Positions 18,796 through 27,593 of a DNA stretch of 64,000 nt are shown here, piece by piece. The number at the start of each line of letters is the position of its first letter. Within the stretch, counting starts at the first letter, position 1. The stretch is from Butyrivibrio sp. LB2008 (GTDB taxonomy: Bacteria; Bacillota; Clostridia; Lachnospirales; Lachnospiraceae). The stretch lies in the NCBI RefSeq assembly GCF_000621565.1, contig NZ_JHXZ01000016.1:57782-121781 (forward strand), read 5' to 3'. The position numbers and the translations under genes are program-made. The notes beneath the pieces were generated by a model. It was not told the origin of the DNA. It searched no databases and was given only the letters and a program-made list of their open reading frames with translations.

Positions 18796-20232
18796 TTATC
18801 TGCCTTTTGCCATAGAATCCTTCGTCACATAGTATATAAACTTTGTATTCGTAACAAAGTAGCGCTTAAAAAGCCTTCCCGGATCCTGGAACAGTCTGTA
18901 AAGCCATTCAAAACCTATCTTCCTGATCCAGACGGGAGCTCTTTTGATCGTTCCTGCGTGGAAATCAAAGCCTGCTCCGACGCCCATCATAACGCCATTT
19001 ATCCTGTCCTTATGAGCAAGCATCCACTTCTCCTGCTTGGGCGCGCCAAGACCTATCCAGACTATGTCCGCACCGGATGCATTTATCCTCTCGACATCCG
19101 CATTGTCTTCCTCTTCGGAAAGAGCTCTGTACGGAGGCGAGTACATTCCCGCAATATTTATTCCGGGATATTTTTTCAAAAGATTCTCACGCAGTTTCTC
19201 AATGGTCTCTTCTGATGATCCATAGAAATAATGCGACACTTTTCCATCGGTCGTATCTCTGAACATATGCTCCATGAAGTCAGGTCCCGCAACTCTCTCA
19301 GCACCTATATAGCCGGCCTTTTGTTGGAGCTTAGCTATAGGAGTTCCGTCTGCGAAAGTAAATGCGGAACTGTTGAGAACTTCTTTATACTCGGGATTCT
19401 CTCTTCCCATTACCGAAGTATGTACATTTGAAAAACAGATATATTTTCCGGCCAGATCTTTTAAATGTGTGATCACATGAAAAACAGCTTCTTCAGTTCT
19501 TGCAACGGCATATTTTATGCCAAACACTTCAAAGCGCTCGTTTCGAACAGTCGCAGGTATTGCCGCATGATCTTCTATATCGGTAACGATTCCCGATTGC
19601 ACATCATATCCCATTGAATTAAGGGCAAGATATGTACGAATTCCGCGCTTTCCTGTCTCTTCCAGCAGTTCTTTTGCCGATTCATCATCTTCTCTCGCGC
19701 CGATAATAAGCATATCATCACAGCCCGATGCGTAGTATTTCTCAATAATATCTATGATATCCTTAACAGGAAGCTGCACCTTATATGTATTCCTGTCTCC
19801 CATAGCAAGGAATCTGTCCTTGTTCTTCTTCCTGTAGATCATTCTGAAGATAAACGAATACAGGACACTGAAGCCAAAAAACATTCCTATCACGAGTCTG
19901 GAAGAATCTTTTCCCAGCTGCAAAGCATAAAGATACAGCAGCAAGAATGCAACGATCATGCACTTGCCTTTCAGAACCGACATAAAGTTCTCTACAGGGT
20001 CCTGCAAGAATATATGCTCTCTTCTGCAGTCATATAAAAGAAATACTATAACCTGCAAAATACATACGAAAACAGCAACCGACACATACAGCCCGTCGAA
20101 CATGTCATGCCATCTCACCGCGTTCTCGCCGTATCTGATTACAAATGCCGAAACCAGAGACAACAAAAGCGCTATCTCATCCAAAATAAATATTCTTTTT
20201 ACAGGAAACCTTTGCTTTTTGTAGTTATTCAT
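18796..20232 (-). CDS. Fusion: four-helix membrane/Rossmann-like domain + WecG/TagA/CpsF glycosyltransferase (GT26)
   Basis: The first 140 residues hold four hydrophobic helices and the next 90 or so a soluble Rossmann-like segment, as in the N-terminal half of WbaP/CpsE-type initiating transferases. The C-terminal 240 residues are a complete GT26 (WecG/TagA/CpsF) enzyme, with VHTSVMGRENPEY, FADGTPIAKLQ, GAPKQEKWM and GVGAGFDFHAGTIKRAPVW. GT26 enzymes add the second sugar, such as N-acetylmannosaminuronic acid or ManNAc, to the lipid-linked first sugar. The domain normally attached to a GT-initiating enzyme is thus linked to the next enzyme in the pathway. It is the promoter-proximal gene of the region 1 operon. 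Confidence 0.88.
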   Translation of the reverse strand: MNNYKKQRFPVKRIFILDEIALLLSLVSAFVIRYGENAVRWHDMFDGLYVSVAVFVCILQVIVFLLYDCRREHIFLQDPVENFMSVLKGKCMIVAFLLLYLYALQLGKDSSRLVIGMFFGFSVLYSFIFRMIYRKKNKDRFLAMGDRNTYKVQLPVKDIIDIIEKYYASGCDDMLIIGAREDDESAKELLEETGKRGIRTYLALNSMGYDVQSGIVTDIEDHAAIPATVRNERFEVFGIKYAVARTEEAVFHVITHLKDLAGKYICFSNVHTSVMGRENPEYKEVLNSSAFTFADGTPIAKLQQKAGYIGAERVAGPDFMEHMFRDTTDGKVSHYFYGSSEETIEKLRENLLKKYPGINIAGMYSPPYRALSEEEDNADVERINASGADIVWIGLGAPKQEKWMLAHKDRINGVMMGVGAGFDFHAGTIKRAPVWIRKIGFEWLYRLFQDPGRLFKRYFVTNTKFIYYVTKDSMAKGR

Positions 20233-20276
20233 TATGTTTATGCCAATCTCCCAATAATGTTGTTTACATCAATTGA

Positions 20277-20316
20277 GCCCCTCTGAAATAAGCCGCATTA
20301 GATATTTCAGAAGGGC
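20277..20316. terminator. Hairpin between glycan operon and VapBC pair
   Basis: Fourteen-base arms with one mismatch (GCCCCTCTGAAATA / TATTTCAGAAGGGC). A T-run follows on the plus strand only, while both neighbouring genes read on the minus strand, so termination of vapC by it is uncertain. Confidence 0.45.
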
Positions 20317-20331
20317 ATTTTTGCTTGATTA

Positions 20332-20712
20332 TTACCATAAAAGGTCTATATTATATCCGGAAAATTTACTATCGCGTGAAATTAAAACCAAATTTTCTAC
20401 TTTAGCTTGAGAAATTATTAGCCTGTCAAACGGATCATTATGAATCATAGGAAGCCTTGCAATCCAATCTAAATGCATCGGTTTTATAGGCATGATTTTA
20501 ATTTTATTACTCTCACATACATTAGCAATCTCCATAATCGAATAATCTATCTCAAGTTTGCCAATGCTCTTCTTAATTGCTATTTCCCACAATGACGCAA
20601 TACTTACATATACTTCCTCTGCGTTACAAATCACATTCTTTGTCTCATCCGATAATTGCGGATCATCATAAAGAAACCATAGTAACGCATGGGTATCCAA
20701 AAGGTATTTCAT
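20332..20712 (-). CDS. vapC: VapC-type PIN-domain toxin
   Basis: A 126-aa PIN-domain ribonuclease. The acidic metal-binding residues are visible: Asp in LLDTHALLWFL, Glu in SLWEIAIKKS, Asp in HNDPFDRLIISQA and Asp in ISRDSKF. Such toxins cut tRNA or rRNA when their antitoxin is lost. Its ATG overlaps the stop of the upstream antitoxin gene by four bases (ATGA), typical of translationally coupled TA pairs. It lies between two glycan genes. Confidence 0.9.
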   Translation of the reverse strand: MKYLLDTHALLWFLYDDPQLSDETKNVICNAEEVYVSIASLWEIAIKKSIGKLEIDYSIMEIANVCESNKIKIMPIKPMHLDWIARLPMIHNDPFDRLIISQAKVENLVLISRDSKFSGYNIDLLW

Positions 20713-20927
20713 AAATACTCCTTAAAACAGTCCGGTGTCTCATCAAAATCATCAGCCATCACAAAAGTTCCTGAAAGCCCTCCGGGATTTCTATATGCAT
20801 TTGTACTTCTTTTTTCTTTATCATTCTTGTTGTCTATAGATTTGAGGAATTGAACAAATGTAATGACTTCATCCAATCTTTCCTCTGATAATCCATTGAC
20901 CTCATTCAATAATGTGTCAACGCTCAT
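20709..20927 (-). CDS. VapB-like antitoxin (DUF2281-type)
   Basis: A 72-aa protein whose N-terminal VDTLLNEVNGLSEERLDEV followed by ITFVQFLK is typical of DUF2281 antitoxins paired with PIN toxins; the C-terminal half would be the disordered toxin-binding part. The start is the ATG with TTTTGGAGG upstream; nine extra residues in a longer reading are not needed. Confidence 0.82.
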   Translation of the reverse strand: MSVDTLLNEVNGLSEERLDEVITFVQFLKSIDNKNDKEKRSTNAYRNPGGLSGTFVMADDFDETPDCFKEYL

Positions 20928-21024
20928 TCTATATCCTCCAAAATAAACAAACACCTTATTATCATCTAAAGATTACCATAAAAATAATGTGTTAACAACA
21001 AACAGCCCACTATACAGATAATAA

Positions 21025-23403
21025 TTATTCCAATCCAAAATCTGCTATCATCACAGGCTTTCCAGAGATAGAAAACGCGGGGACAAATGGGGATGGACTA
21101 CCATAGTAGGCGTCAAATTCTTGCGCAATCTTATCTGCGTCCTGTGGCTTTGATGATATAAAATGCATATTTGCTCTATCTATAATCTCAAATACTTCCT
21201 TCGACAAGCTTTCATCTACTTCCTGCCACAAACGCTTATCTTCAGGATAAAAAACAAGCGAAACCTCAATTTTATCTGCAGCATCTTCCAGAACTTTAAA
21301 CTTTTTATTTAATGCCTCCGCCAAAGGCACGCTGCGTTCTTTAGACTCAACCAGCTCATTTGCACCTATGCACACAAGAAGCTTCTTTTTCCTGCTGTTC
21401 TGCGTTTCACCAACACCCTTATCGGCACACTTCTTCGCATCCACAGGATTCTTCTCCGACTCCGCCACCACGATCTTATCTTCCCACACATCCGCAGTAT
21501 CTTTTCCCGCAAAAGAAGTAAGCGCATCCACATACAATCTCTTGATATTATCTGACTGAACAATGACCTTGTCAGCGCAAATCACACCGGGAGCAGTTAC
21601 ATAGTGGCCCAAATTGTACATGTCACAGCCGTCATTTTCTGAGAACTCCGATGTAGGCGCAATAGGAACATATACAACTTCATCCGCATACTTACGGACA
21701 TTGCTTGCATAGAAATATGGCGGAACCGTAAGGCAGGGATTGACCTCATCGTACGGGTTCTGGATATATACTCTGTCGGGCGCATGCATACCAAGGTCGT
21801 ATTCCCTGAAGTCGGTACACTCTACATTCTCCGGATACTCATTTAAATGTGCAGACTCTACAATCTCATCATCCGTCATGTTTATCATGCCGTCGAAGCT
21901 CTTTTTCATAACAGGAAGTGGAACTACGTATACATCGGTATCGGGTGTCTTTAATTCCTTCTCGTATAAGCATTCAAAGGCACTCCACTCCTTTGTTCCT
22001 ATAGCAAGGAACAGAACTTCTTTTCTGCTCAGAATATTATCATTCACAGACTGAATAGCCTTGTTTAAAGCGTCTTTACTCTTAGCAAAGCCATTTCCGA
22101 GGCCACAAGAAAGCGCAACATCGCCGTTCCCGTTCTCTATCTTATCTTTTATCTCAGAATATTCTTCCCAAAGCGCATCGCACAGCGCCTGCAAAGAACC
22201 GACAAGTTTCACGGTGCACTCTCTGTCCGTTCCCTTTACATTTTCCACAAGTGTCCCAAGATCCGCCGCAAGCTGCTGCATATCGCCAACAAGCTGTGTA
22301 AGCAAGTCAAAAAAGTCTGATGTAGCCGCATCTTCTGCACATATCCGATTGGCATCAGCCAGCATCCTCTCAAGTTCTGCGGTACATTCTTTTGCAACTG
22401 TCTTAAGAGATTCGCTTTTTTCCGGAACAGTTCTTTTAAGAAGTCGTCTGTCAAACTTATACCTTAAAACAGACTCGCCCGACACCCTCTCCATTTCCTT
22501 CTTTTGCCCTTCGAAGAAAGGATAATCGTGTCCGTCCCAGTTCTTTTTGACAGTGCAGTAATCTCCGTATCTTTTACTCAGAACCTCGTTGTAATTTGCG
22601 GGAACAGGTATAGTAGTATTCTCAAAAGGAAGGCGAATACTTTTTTCATACCAGGATTTCTTTTCACCGGCACCGCTTCCATACTTTATTACCCAGGGAA
22701 AAATCTGTCCGACACGCTGCGTTTCTTCAGGCTTAACTCTCGCCATCTGCTTCTCCGCAAGGCGATATAGCTCGACAGCAACTTGTCTTTCAGAATCTTT
22801 ATTCCTTAATAATACGGGAAAAATAGTATTGTACTTCTTCGAAAATTCTTTTAACTTCTGAGAAATTCCTTCGTTATGACCTTCTCCGTCCGCGATGGCA
22901 TCCGCAACCGCCAGGATATTAAGGATCTCGTCGCAGCGCGCCTTCTCTTTTCCCTCATCCTCATAGAGGTAATCCTTGATAAAGATGTCCACGCCCGCGA
23001 GCCACGGAAAATTGTTATGTTCATTAAGATACTCCAAGTCAAAACACATCTTGGAGTTGTTGACGACTCTTGCAAGAAAGAGCCAGTGATTTTCTTTTCT
23101 CTCATAGTCGTGGATCACAAAGCTCTCCGGGAGCTCTGCGTCCGCGACTTGTCTAAACTTATCATAATCATCACGAAGCATACAGATATCGAGATCGTCA
23201 TCCCACGGGATAAATCCACCGTGCCTTACTGCGCCCAGAAACGAGCCCCAGTCGGCAAAATATCTGATTCCATGCTTTTTACATATACTGTCTATTTTAC
23301 TTAAGATGTCCAGCGTGGCTGCCCAAGCCTGTTTGATCGCTGTAGGTATATAGAAGCCGTTTCTGACTTCATCACGCAGAAAATCAATGGAGTTGTCCAT
23401 CAT
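21025..23403 (-). CDS. LicD-family phosphotransferase fused to a TagF-N-like domain
   Basis: The N-terminal 280 residues are a LicD domain with YFADWGSFLGAVRHGG followed by FIPWDDDLDICM, the nucleotidyl/phosphotransferase signature; LicD proteins add phosphocholine or other phosphodiester groups to glycans. A charged helical linker of about 200 residues (330-470) follows. The C-terminal 300 residues, with VYVVPLPVMKKS, YIQNPYDEVNPCLTVPP and VVYVPI, resemble the region found N-terminal of CDP-glycerol phosphotransferases, though no catalytic HGxGxK is present. This suggests that glycan phosphodiesters are made; the two TagF-like genes in region 4 fit that. The exact transferred group is unknown. 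Confidence 0.8.
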   Translation of the reverse strand: MMDNSIDFLRDEVRNGFYIPTAIKQAWAATLDILSKIDSICKKHGIRYFADWGSFLGAVRHGGFIPWDDDLDICMLRDDYDKFRQVADAELPESFVIHDYERKENHWLFLARVVNNSKMCFDLEYLNEHNNFPWLAGVDIFIKDYLYEDEGKEKARCDEILNILAVADAIADGEGHNEGISQKLKEFSKKYNTIFPVLLRNKDSERQVAVELYRLAEKQMARVKPEETQRVGQIFPWVIKYGSGAGEKKSWYEKSIRLPFENTTIPVPANYNEVLSKRYGDYCTVKKNWDGHDYPFFEGQKKEMERVSGESVLRYKFDRRLLKRTVPEKSESLKTVAKECTAELERMLADANRICAEDAATSDFFDLLTQLVGDMQQLAADLGTLVENVKGTDRECTVKLVGSLQALCDALWEEYSEIKDKIENGNGDVALSCGLGNGFAKSKDALNKAIQSVNDNILSRKEVLFLAIGTKEWSAFECLYEKELKTPDTDVYVVPLPVMKKSFDGMINMTDDEIVESAHLNEYPENVECTDFREYDLGMHAPDRVYIQNPYDEVNPCLTVPPYFYASNVRKYADEVVYVPIAPTSEFSENDGCDMYNLGHYVTAPGVICADKVIVQSDNIKRLYVDALTSFAGKDTADVWEDKIVVAESEKNPVDAKKCADKGVGETQNSRKKKLLVCIGANELVESKERSVPLAEALNKKFKVLEDAADKIEVSLVFYPEDKRLWQEVDESLSKEVFEIIDRANMHFISSKPQDADKIAQEFDAYYGSPSPFVPAFSISGKPVMIADFGLE

Positions 23404-23418
23404 TCATCCCCTAAGCTG

Positions 23419-24540
23419 TTATTTGTCACCGGTGCAACCGCCGCAATCTTTAAGCCCGTTATTTGCAACCGCGTTAAAATCGCAGGTACTGCACTTATCA
23501 AGTTCTTCCTTGGACACCTTGCCGTCCCTGTAATCGCGAACAACTTTAAGTTCGTACATTGAATAAGGCTTTTTCATGAAAAGAGCCTTGAATTTGTGGC
23601 GGATAACCCACCATGCGGGAACCCAGATGTACTTGTGCATCGCAGGAGATACAGAACCTATCATCCAGCAATCCCTGTCGCAGCATCTTACAACTTTTCT
23701 CACCTTCTCGGCCTGCTCGCTGTTCCATAGTTCATCCCAGGTCTGATCGTTGAGATTTCCCATTACTTCTTTATCCTTGGTCCCGTTACAAGGCATAACA
23801 TCGCCGTAGGGATCGATAAAGAAAGTATCAAAGCTCATATCGCAGGGAAGAAGCCTCTTTTGCCCATAAATATAGTTGATAAGCCCGTGATTAAAGTACG
23901 CTCTGAACCACTTCTTGGGGCTCTTCGACTTAAGGAGCATGTTGACAAGATTCTCAAAGTTCTGCGCAACCATCGGTCTGTCTTTGATGATATTCTTGGC
24001 TTCGACGAAATAGAAGCTGTTGTGGAGAGATGCAGTCGCAAACTCCATTCCAAGCTCATCGGAAAGTTTATAGAGTTCGCAGAGGTCCGGCGCATTTCTG
24101 TCCTGAACCGTCATTCCGAATCCGACGTCCTTCATGCCCATCTCACGGAGCTTTTTGAGCGTCGTATAACCTCTGTTAAAGCCGTCGGGGAGACCTCTGA
24201 TCTCATTATTGGTCTGCTCAAGTCCCTCGATTGAGATTCTTATTCCGATATCGGGAAACTCTTTGCACAGATCGATTATCTTGTCGGTAAAAAAGCCGTT
24301 TGTAGAAATAACAATTCTGTCGCTCTTTTTCTTAAGCTCTCTCACAATATCCTTGATATCTTCGCGGATAAAAGGCTCACCGCCCGTGATATTGGTAAAA
24401 TACATCTCGGGAAGCTTTTTGATCGTCTCAATTGATATCTCATCCTCGGGCCTTGACGGTGCCTTGAATCTGTTGCACATGTTGCAGCGCGCATTACATC
24501 TGTATGTTACTATAACTGTTCCGTTAAGTTTCTTCGCCAT
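23419..24540 (-). CDS. Radical SAM protein with SPASM/twitch domain
   Basis: The motif YRCNARCNMCNRF near residue 14 provides the CX3CX2C radical SAM cluster, followed by NITGGEPFIRED (the GGEP motif). The C-terminal part has CNGTKDKEVMGNLND, CCDRDCWMIGS and CSTCDF/CGGCTGDK, Cys-rich segments for auxiliary clusters. The last residues unusually form a CX2C tail. It is 13 bases downstream of the LicD fusion stop/start arrangement and co-directional, so a joint glycan role is possible. Substrate unknown. Confidence 0.87.
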   Translation of the reverse strand: MAKKLNGTVIVTYRCNARCNMCNRFKAPSRPEDEISIETIKKLPEMYFTNITGGEPFIREDIKDIVRELKKKSDRIVISTNGFFTDKIIDLCKEFPDIGIRISIEGLEQTNNEIRGLPDGFNRGYTTLKKLREMGMKDVGFGMTVQDRNAPDLCELYKLSDELGMEFATASLHNSFYFVEAKNIIKDRPMVAQNFENLVNMLLKSKSPKKWFRAYFNHGLINYIYGQKRLLPCDMSFDTFFIDPYGDVMPCNGTKDKEVMGNLNDQTWDELWNSEQAEKVRKVVRCCDRDCWMIGSVSPAMHKYIWVPAWWVIRHKFKALFMKKPYSMYELKVVRDYRDGKVSKEELDKCSTCDFNAVANNGLKDCGGCTGDK

Positions 24541-24637
24541 TTTAAAAAATTACCTTCTTACATTTATATTCAGCCACATAATTATAACGTATAAATAATA
24601 TAGTATTACTCTGTATAATTCAAATTGTAGCTTTTAT

Positions 24638-24756
24638 ATTCTTGAACATGAAGTTCAAGAATGCATCAACCAAGCCATTTTGAATCGACTTCGTCGATAG
24701 GGCTTGGTTGACTCCTGAATCATGTTCTCACGAAATCCGCAGCCAGTGCGGATTTC
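24638..24756. repeat. Three stacked perfect hairpins (REP/MITE-like or terminator cluster)
   Basis: Within 120 bases there are three perfect stem-loops: ATTCTTGAAC / GTTCAAGAAT; TCAACCAAGCC / GGCTTGGTTGA, with an inner ATCGAC-TTC-GTCGAT stem; and GAAATCCGCA / TGCGGATTTC. It lies just downstream of the flavin reductase stop (minus strand) and upstream of the radical SAM gene. A dispersed palindromic repeat is one reading; a strong terminator region is another. Confidence 0.6.
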
Positions 24757-24780
24757 TGTAATTTCATTTAAGATGTCATG

Positions 24781-25404
24781 CTATCTTATTATTTTTTCAA
24801 AATCCTCCTTCGGATGCTTGCATATCGGGCAAATATAGTCATCGGGCATTTCCTCTCCAACATATTCAAATCCGCAGATAGTGCATCTCCAGATAGTTTC
24901 TCCCTTTGGAGTTTCTCCGACAGGCTGGGGCTTAGGCTTGATATTATTCTGATAATACTCGTATGTGCAAGAAGGTATATCTGTGAGAATGTCCATGAAT
25001 ACAGGCTCGCAGATGAAAAGAGTATGGGAACCCAAGTCCACTTCTTTTTCCACCTTAAGTGAAAAATATGCATTGGTGCCCTTGGTGATATAAGGAATGC
25101 CGTTGTCTGCGAACTTACAATCGTTAAAGTCCGCGAACTTATCTACATCTCTTCCGCTCTGAAATCCAAAGTGTTTGAAGATGTCAAAAGACGCATCGGT
25201 GCTGATTACAGAAATATTGCACTTTCCCGTTTCTTTTAGCATGTCATGAGTCAGGTTTGCCTTGTTGATCGCAATGGAGATTCGATTTGGATCCGATGCA
25301 ACCTGAACCGCGGTGTTGATGATACATCCATTCTTCTTATCACCGCTTACTACCGTGCATACAAAAAGACCATAAGATAACTTGTACATTGCCTTAGTGT
25401 TCAT
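24781..25404 (-). CDS. Flavin reductase-like protein fused to rubredoxin
   Basis: The N-terminal 150 residues are an FMN-binding split-barrel (flavin reductase family) with LSYGLFVCTVVSGDKKNGC and SIAINKANLTHDML. The last 50 residues are a rubredoxin: CTICGFEYVGEEMP and CPICKHPKEDFE give the two CX2C knuckles that bind one iron. Such proteins (high-molecular-weight rubredoxin type) shuttle electrons and in anaerobes help to remove oxygen or NO by way of flavodiiron proteins. The ribosome site is AAAGGAG. It is bounded by hairpins and appears monocistronic. Confidence 0.93.
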   Translation of the reverse strand: MNTKAMYKLSYGLFVCTVVSGDKKNGCIINTAVQVASDPNRISIAINKANLTHDMLKETGKCNISVISTDASFDIFKHFGFQSGRDVDKFADFNDCKFADNGIPYITKGTNAYFSLKVEKEVDLGSHTLFICEPVFMDILTDIPSCTYEYYQNNIKPKPQPVGETPKGETIWRCTICGFEYVGEEMPDDYICPICKHPKEDFEKIIR

Positions 25405-25486
25405 AGAAGATATCTCCTTTCTCCCTGTGAAACCATATGTGCTTGCCCACTTAGTATCTTTATTTGCCGGCTTTTAATTACAACTT

Positions 25487-26599
25487 TTAATTGCCGCCTT
25501 CGCCTTCGCTTTCGTTATCAGCTCCCGCTCCCGCAGAATCCGTGTTTCCATCACCCTCGGCAGGTGATCTCATGCTCTCTGAAACATCCTCTTCTTCGTC
25601 TGTTTCGGGAGGTTCCGCATCATGCATTTCGACAATGACCTCCTCTGCACTTTCTACCGAAGCCTCTATATTTGCATTTGAATCACCCGGTTCTACATCC
25701 GCCTGTATCTGCAGAACTTCACGTTTTTCGACAACCGAAGTTTCCGTTGCCGCAGATTCTGAGCTTTCTGTTGCAGCTGCTTCCTCCTCAGATTCACTGC
25801 CACCTTCTGTGGCAGCTTCCTCTTCCGGCTGTTCCTGCTCTTGTTCTTCCTCTTCTTCCTGCTCTTCCTCGGACAAGACAGGCTCAACCTTCCAAGTCAC
25901 CCTCACTACCGGATGAACCGCAATATCCTGCCAATTTCCGCCCGGATTACAATATCCGATAAGCCCAAAAGAATACGAGTCAAAATCTATCTCATCAGGA
26001 GATCTCGAAAATTCATACGAATAACTTCCGCTCTCCTCATCAATCCTGTAAACATACGCATCATCCGGCGCCTTGTGCATCTCGGTACTTACAGATATCT
26101 CTCCGTCCTCCGAAATAGGCTTCTCATTGCCTTCATCATCGACAATCGCAAGATACATACTGCACGAATCCGAATCTCCAAAATCAGTATTTCCGACAAT
26201 ATCAATCTCTCCGCGATTCTCAACGCATGCGCTTATCGTAACCTCGACAGGGACATTGCTCTGATTCTTTACCGTCAGCCTGTCACTTCGCCTTGAAAAA
26301 TCATATTCTCCCTCATGGTTCCTAAACAAGAGCGTAGCGCCCTCTTCAACCTTACCTCCGCCATATCTGGCCGCATCAGTCTCATAGATCAGATTCTGAG
26401 GATCGATAATAAAGTCAAACGGCGACTCCCCCTCCTCACTGATCGTCGGAAGCGCAAGCGACACCACATCTTTTCCATATACTTCAAGAGGCAGCGTAAC
26501 CGTATCAACCGCCATCGCATTGACAGAATTCACAGTCAGCATGACTGCCGTAGATATTACCGATAACAACGCTTTTATTTTCATCCCTGGATTCTTCAT
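25487..26599 (-). CDS. Secreted protein with acidic low-complexity tail (paralogue of the 47.1 kb protein)
   Basis: An N-terminal signal peptide (KIKALLSVISTAVMLTVNSVNAMA) is followed by a domain beginning SLALPTISEEGESPFDFIID and continuing DPQNLIYETDAARYGGG, RSDRLTVKNQSNVPVEVTIS. The same pattern of LPT...DP..L...LTVTNKS occurs in the protein at 47.1 kb. Residues from about 235 onward are Glu/Gln/Ser/Ala-rich (EEEQEEEEEQEQEQPEEEAA) and probably disordered. No LPXTG or other cell-wall anchor is seen. Function unknown; a surface or matrix role is inferred. Three near in-frame starts exist at the N-terminus; the middle ATG was chosen. Confidence 0.75.
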   Translation of the reverse strand: MKNPGMKIKALLSVISTAVMLTVNSVNAMAVDTVTLPLEVYGKDVVSLALPTISEEGESPFDFIIDPQNLIYETDAARYGGGKVEEGATLLFRNHEGEYDFSRRSDRLTVKNQSNVPVEVTISACVENRGEIDIVGNTDFGDSDSCSMYLAIVDDEGNEKPISEDGEISVSTEMHKAPDDAYVYRIDEESGSYSYEFSRSPDEIDFDSYSFGLIGYCNPGGNWQDIAVHPVVRVTWKVEPVLSEEEQEEEEEQEQEQPEEEAATEGGSESEEEAAATESSESAATETSVVEKREVLQIQADVEPGDSNANIEASVESAEEVIVEMHDAEPPETDEEEDVSESMRSPAEGDGNTDSAGAGADNESEGEGGN

Positions 26600-26671
26600 A
26601 AGCATTATTCCTCTATACTTAACCGAAAATATTTCAATATGTATATCGGCAGAAAACTTTGTCCTGATTAT

Positions 26672-26700
26672 ATTATACGCGAGAGGTGAGGATACGTAAA
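26672..26700 (-). promoter_or_regulatory. Probable sigma-A promoter of the secreted protein gene
   Basis: TTTACG and TATAAT separated by 17 bases on the minus strand, about 70 bases upstream of the start codon. Confidence 0.5.
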
Positions 26701-26810
26701 ATAGTTAGGATATGAATTATATTACGTTGTGTGGAGATGCATAAATCCTAAGACTTATCCTTTTTGAAGTATTTGAAGTTGATTATGAAATAATAAATTT
26801 TTTTGACTAA

Positions 26811-26852
26811 AAAAGGACCGAATTAACCACAAAGTATTAATCCGGTCCTTTT
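26811..26852 (-). terminator. Rho-independent terminator of the RelB-PIN-HigA operon
   Basis: Arms AAAAGGACCGGATTAA / TTAATTCGGTCCTTTT with a run of T on the minus strand, 12 bases after the HigA-like stop codon. Confidence 0.85.
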
Positions 26853-26863
26853 CTTCTTTCCAC

Positions 26864-27166
26864 TTACATCACAGCCGTATTATACGGGTGAATCATTTTA
26901 ATATCATCCGCCATTGATATTCTAAGCTTTCTTATATCTATATCATTTTGGATATCTAAAAAATATCGATCCGACACTCCGAAAAATCTTGCCAATCTCA
27001 GAGATGTGTCAACAGTCACTTTCCTTCTATCATGAAGAATATCTTGAATTCTCGATACAGGAACATGAATAGCCTGTGCCAGTTTATAAGCGGATATTCC
27101 TAAGGGTTCCATGAATTCTTCATACAATATTTCGCTCATCTTTGGAGTCTCAATAAATGTTTCCAT
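26864..27166 (-). CDS. HigA-type XRE antitoxin/regulator
   Basis: A 100-aa helix-turn-helix protein. EILYEEFMEPLGISAYKLAQ and VTVDTSLRLARFFGVSDRYF match the HigA family. It is the third gene of an operon whose first two genes are a RelB/DinJ-like antitoxin and a PIN toxin, and no HigB toxin is present. Its start lies inside the end of the PIN gene and has no clear ribosome site of its own, so it may be coupled to PIN translation. It could act as an extra repressor of the operon. Confidence 0.82.
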   Translation of the reverse strand: METFIETPKMSEILYEEFMEPLGISAYKLAQAIHVPVSRIQDILHDRRKVTVDTSLRLARFFGVSDRYFLDIQNDIDIRKLRISMADDIKMIHPYNTAVM

Positions 27167-27593
27167 AATAATTATCATCAATATTTTCCAGAACGATGTC
27201 AAGCATTGCTCTTGGCGTAACAACAAAAGGTTCCATCGGAAAATGTTTTATATTTCCCGTAACAAGATATGCATCTTCATTTTGTCTTTCTTCCATAGTC
27301 ACTTCATAAAAAACTCTATCTTTTGGATCAGGCAAATCTATATTCAAAGATTTACCATCAACAAAAACAGCATTCTTAGAAATTTCTTCAATAATATCTT
27401 TGACTATATCTTTAGTAAATTTGAACTTAGGTCTCGAAAGCACTTCCTTATACTCTGCGACAATCTCATTATTAAGCACCGGAATAATAACTCCGGAAAA
27501 TGCCAATTCCAAAATACTTCCCGGAACAGATTTCCAACGAAGCGCTGCTGATACAATTACATTTGTATCAATAACTGCATAATACTTCTTCAT
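27150..27593 (-). CDS. PIN-domain toxin
   Basis: A 147-aa protein of the 'putative TA system toxin, PIN family' type. Acidic residues are seen in VIDTNVIVSAALRW, NNEIVAEYKEVLSRP, LPDPKDRVFYEVTM and AYLVTGNIKHFP. Its ATG overlaps the antitoxin stop by four bases. It is expected to be an RNase whose activity is held by the upstream RelB/DinJ-like protein. Confidence 0.87.
   Translation of the reverse strand: MKKYYAVIDTNVIVSAALRWKSVPGSILELAFSGVIIPVLNNEIVAEYKEVLSRPKFKFTKDIVKDIIEEISKNAVFVDGKSLNIDLPDPKDRVFYEVTMEERQNEDAYLVTGNIKHFPMEPFVVTPRAMLDIVLENIDDNYYGNIY

Noticed and set aside
25491..25916. Ser/Ala/Pro-rich plus-strand frame
   Set aside because: It mirrors the Glu-rich tail of the secreted protein on the minus strand; no ribosome site.
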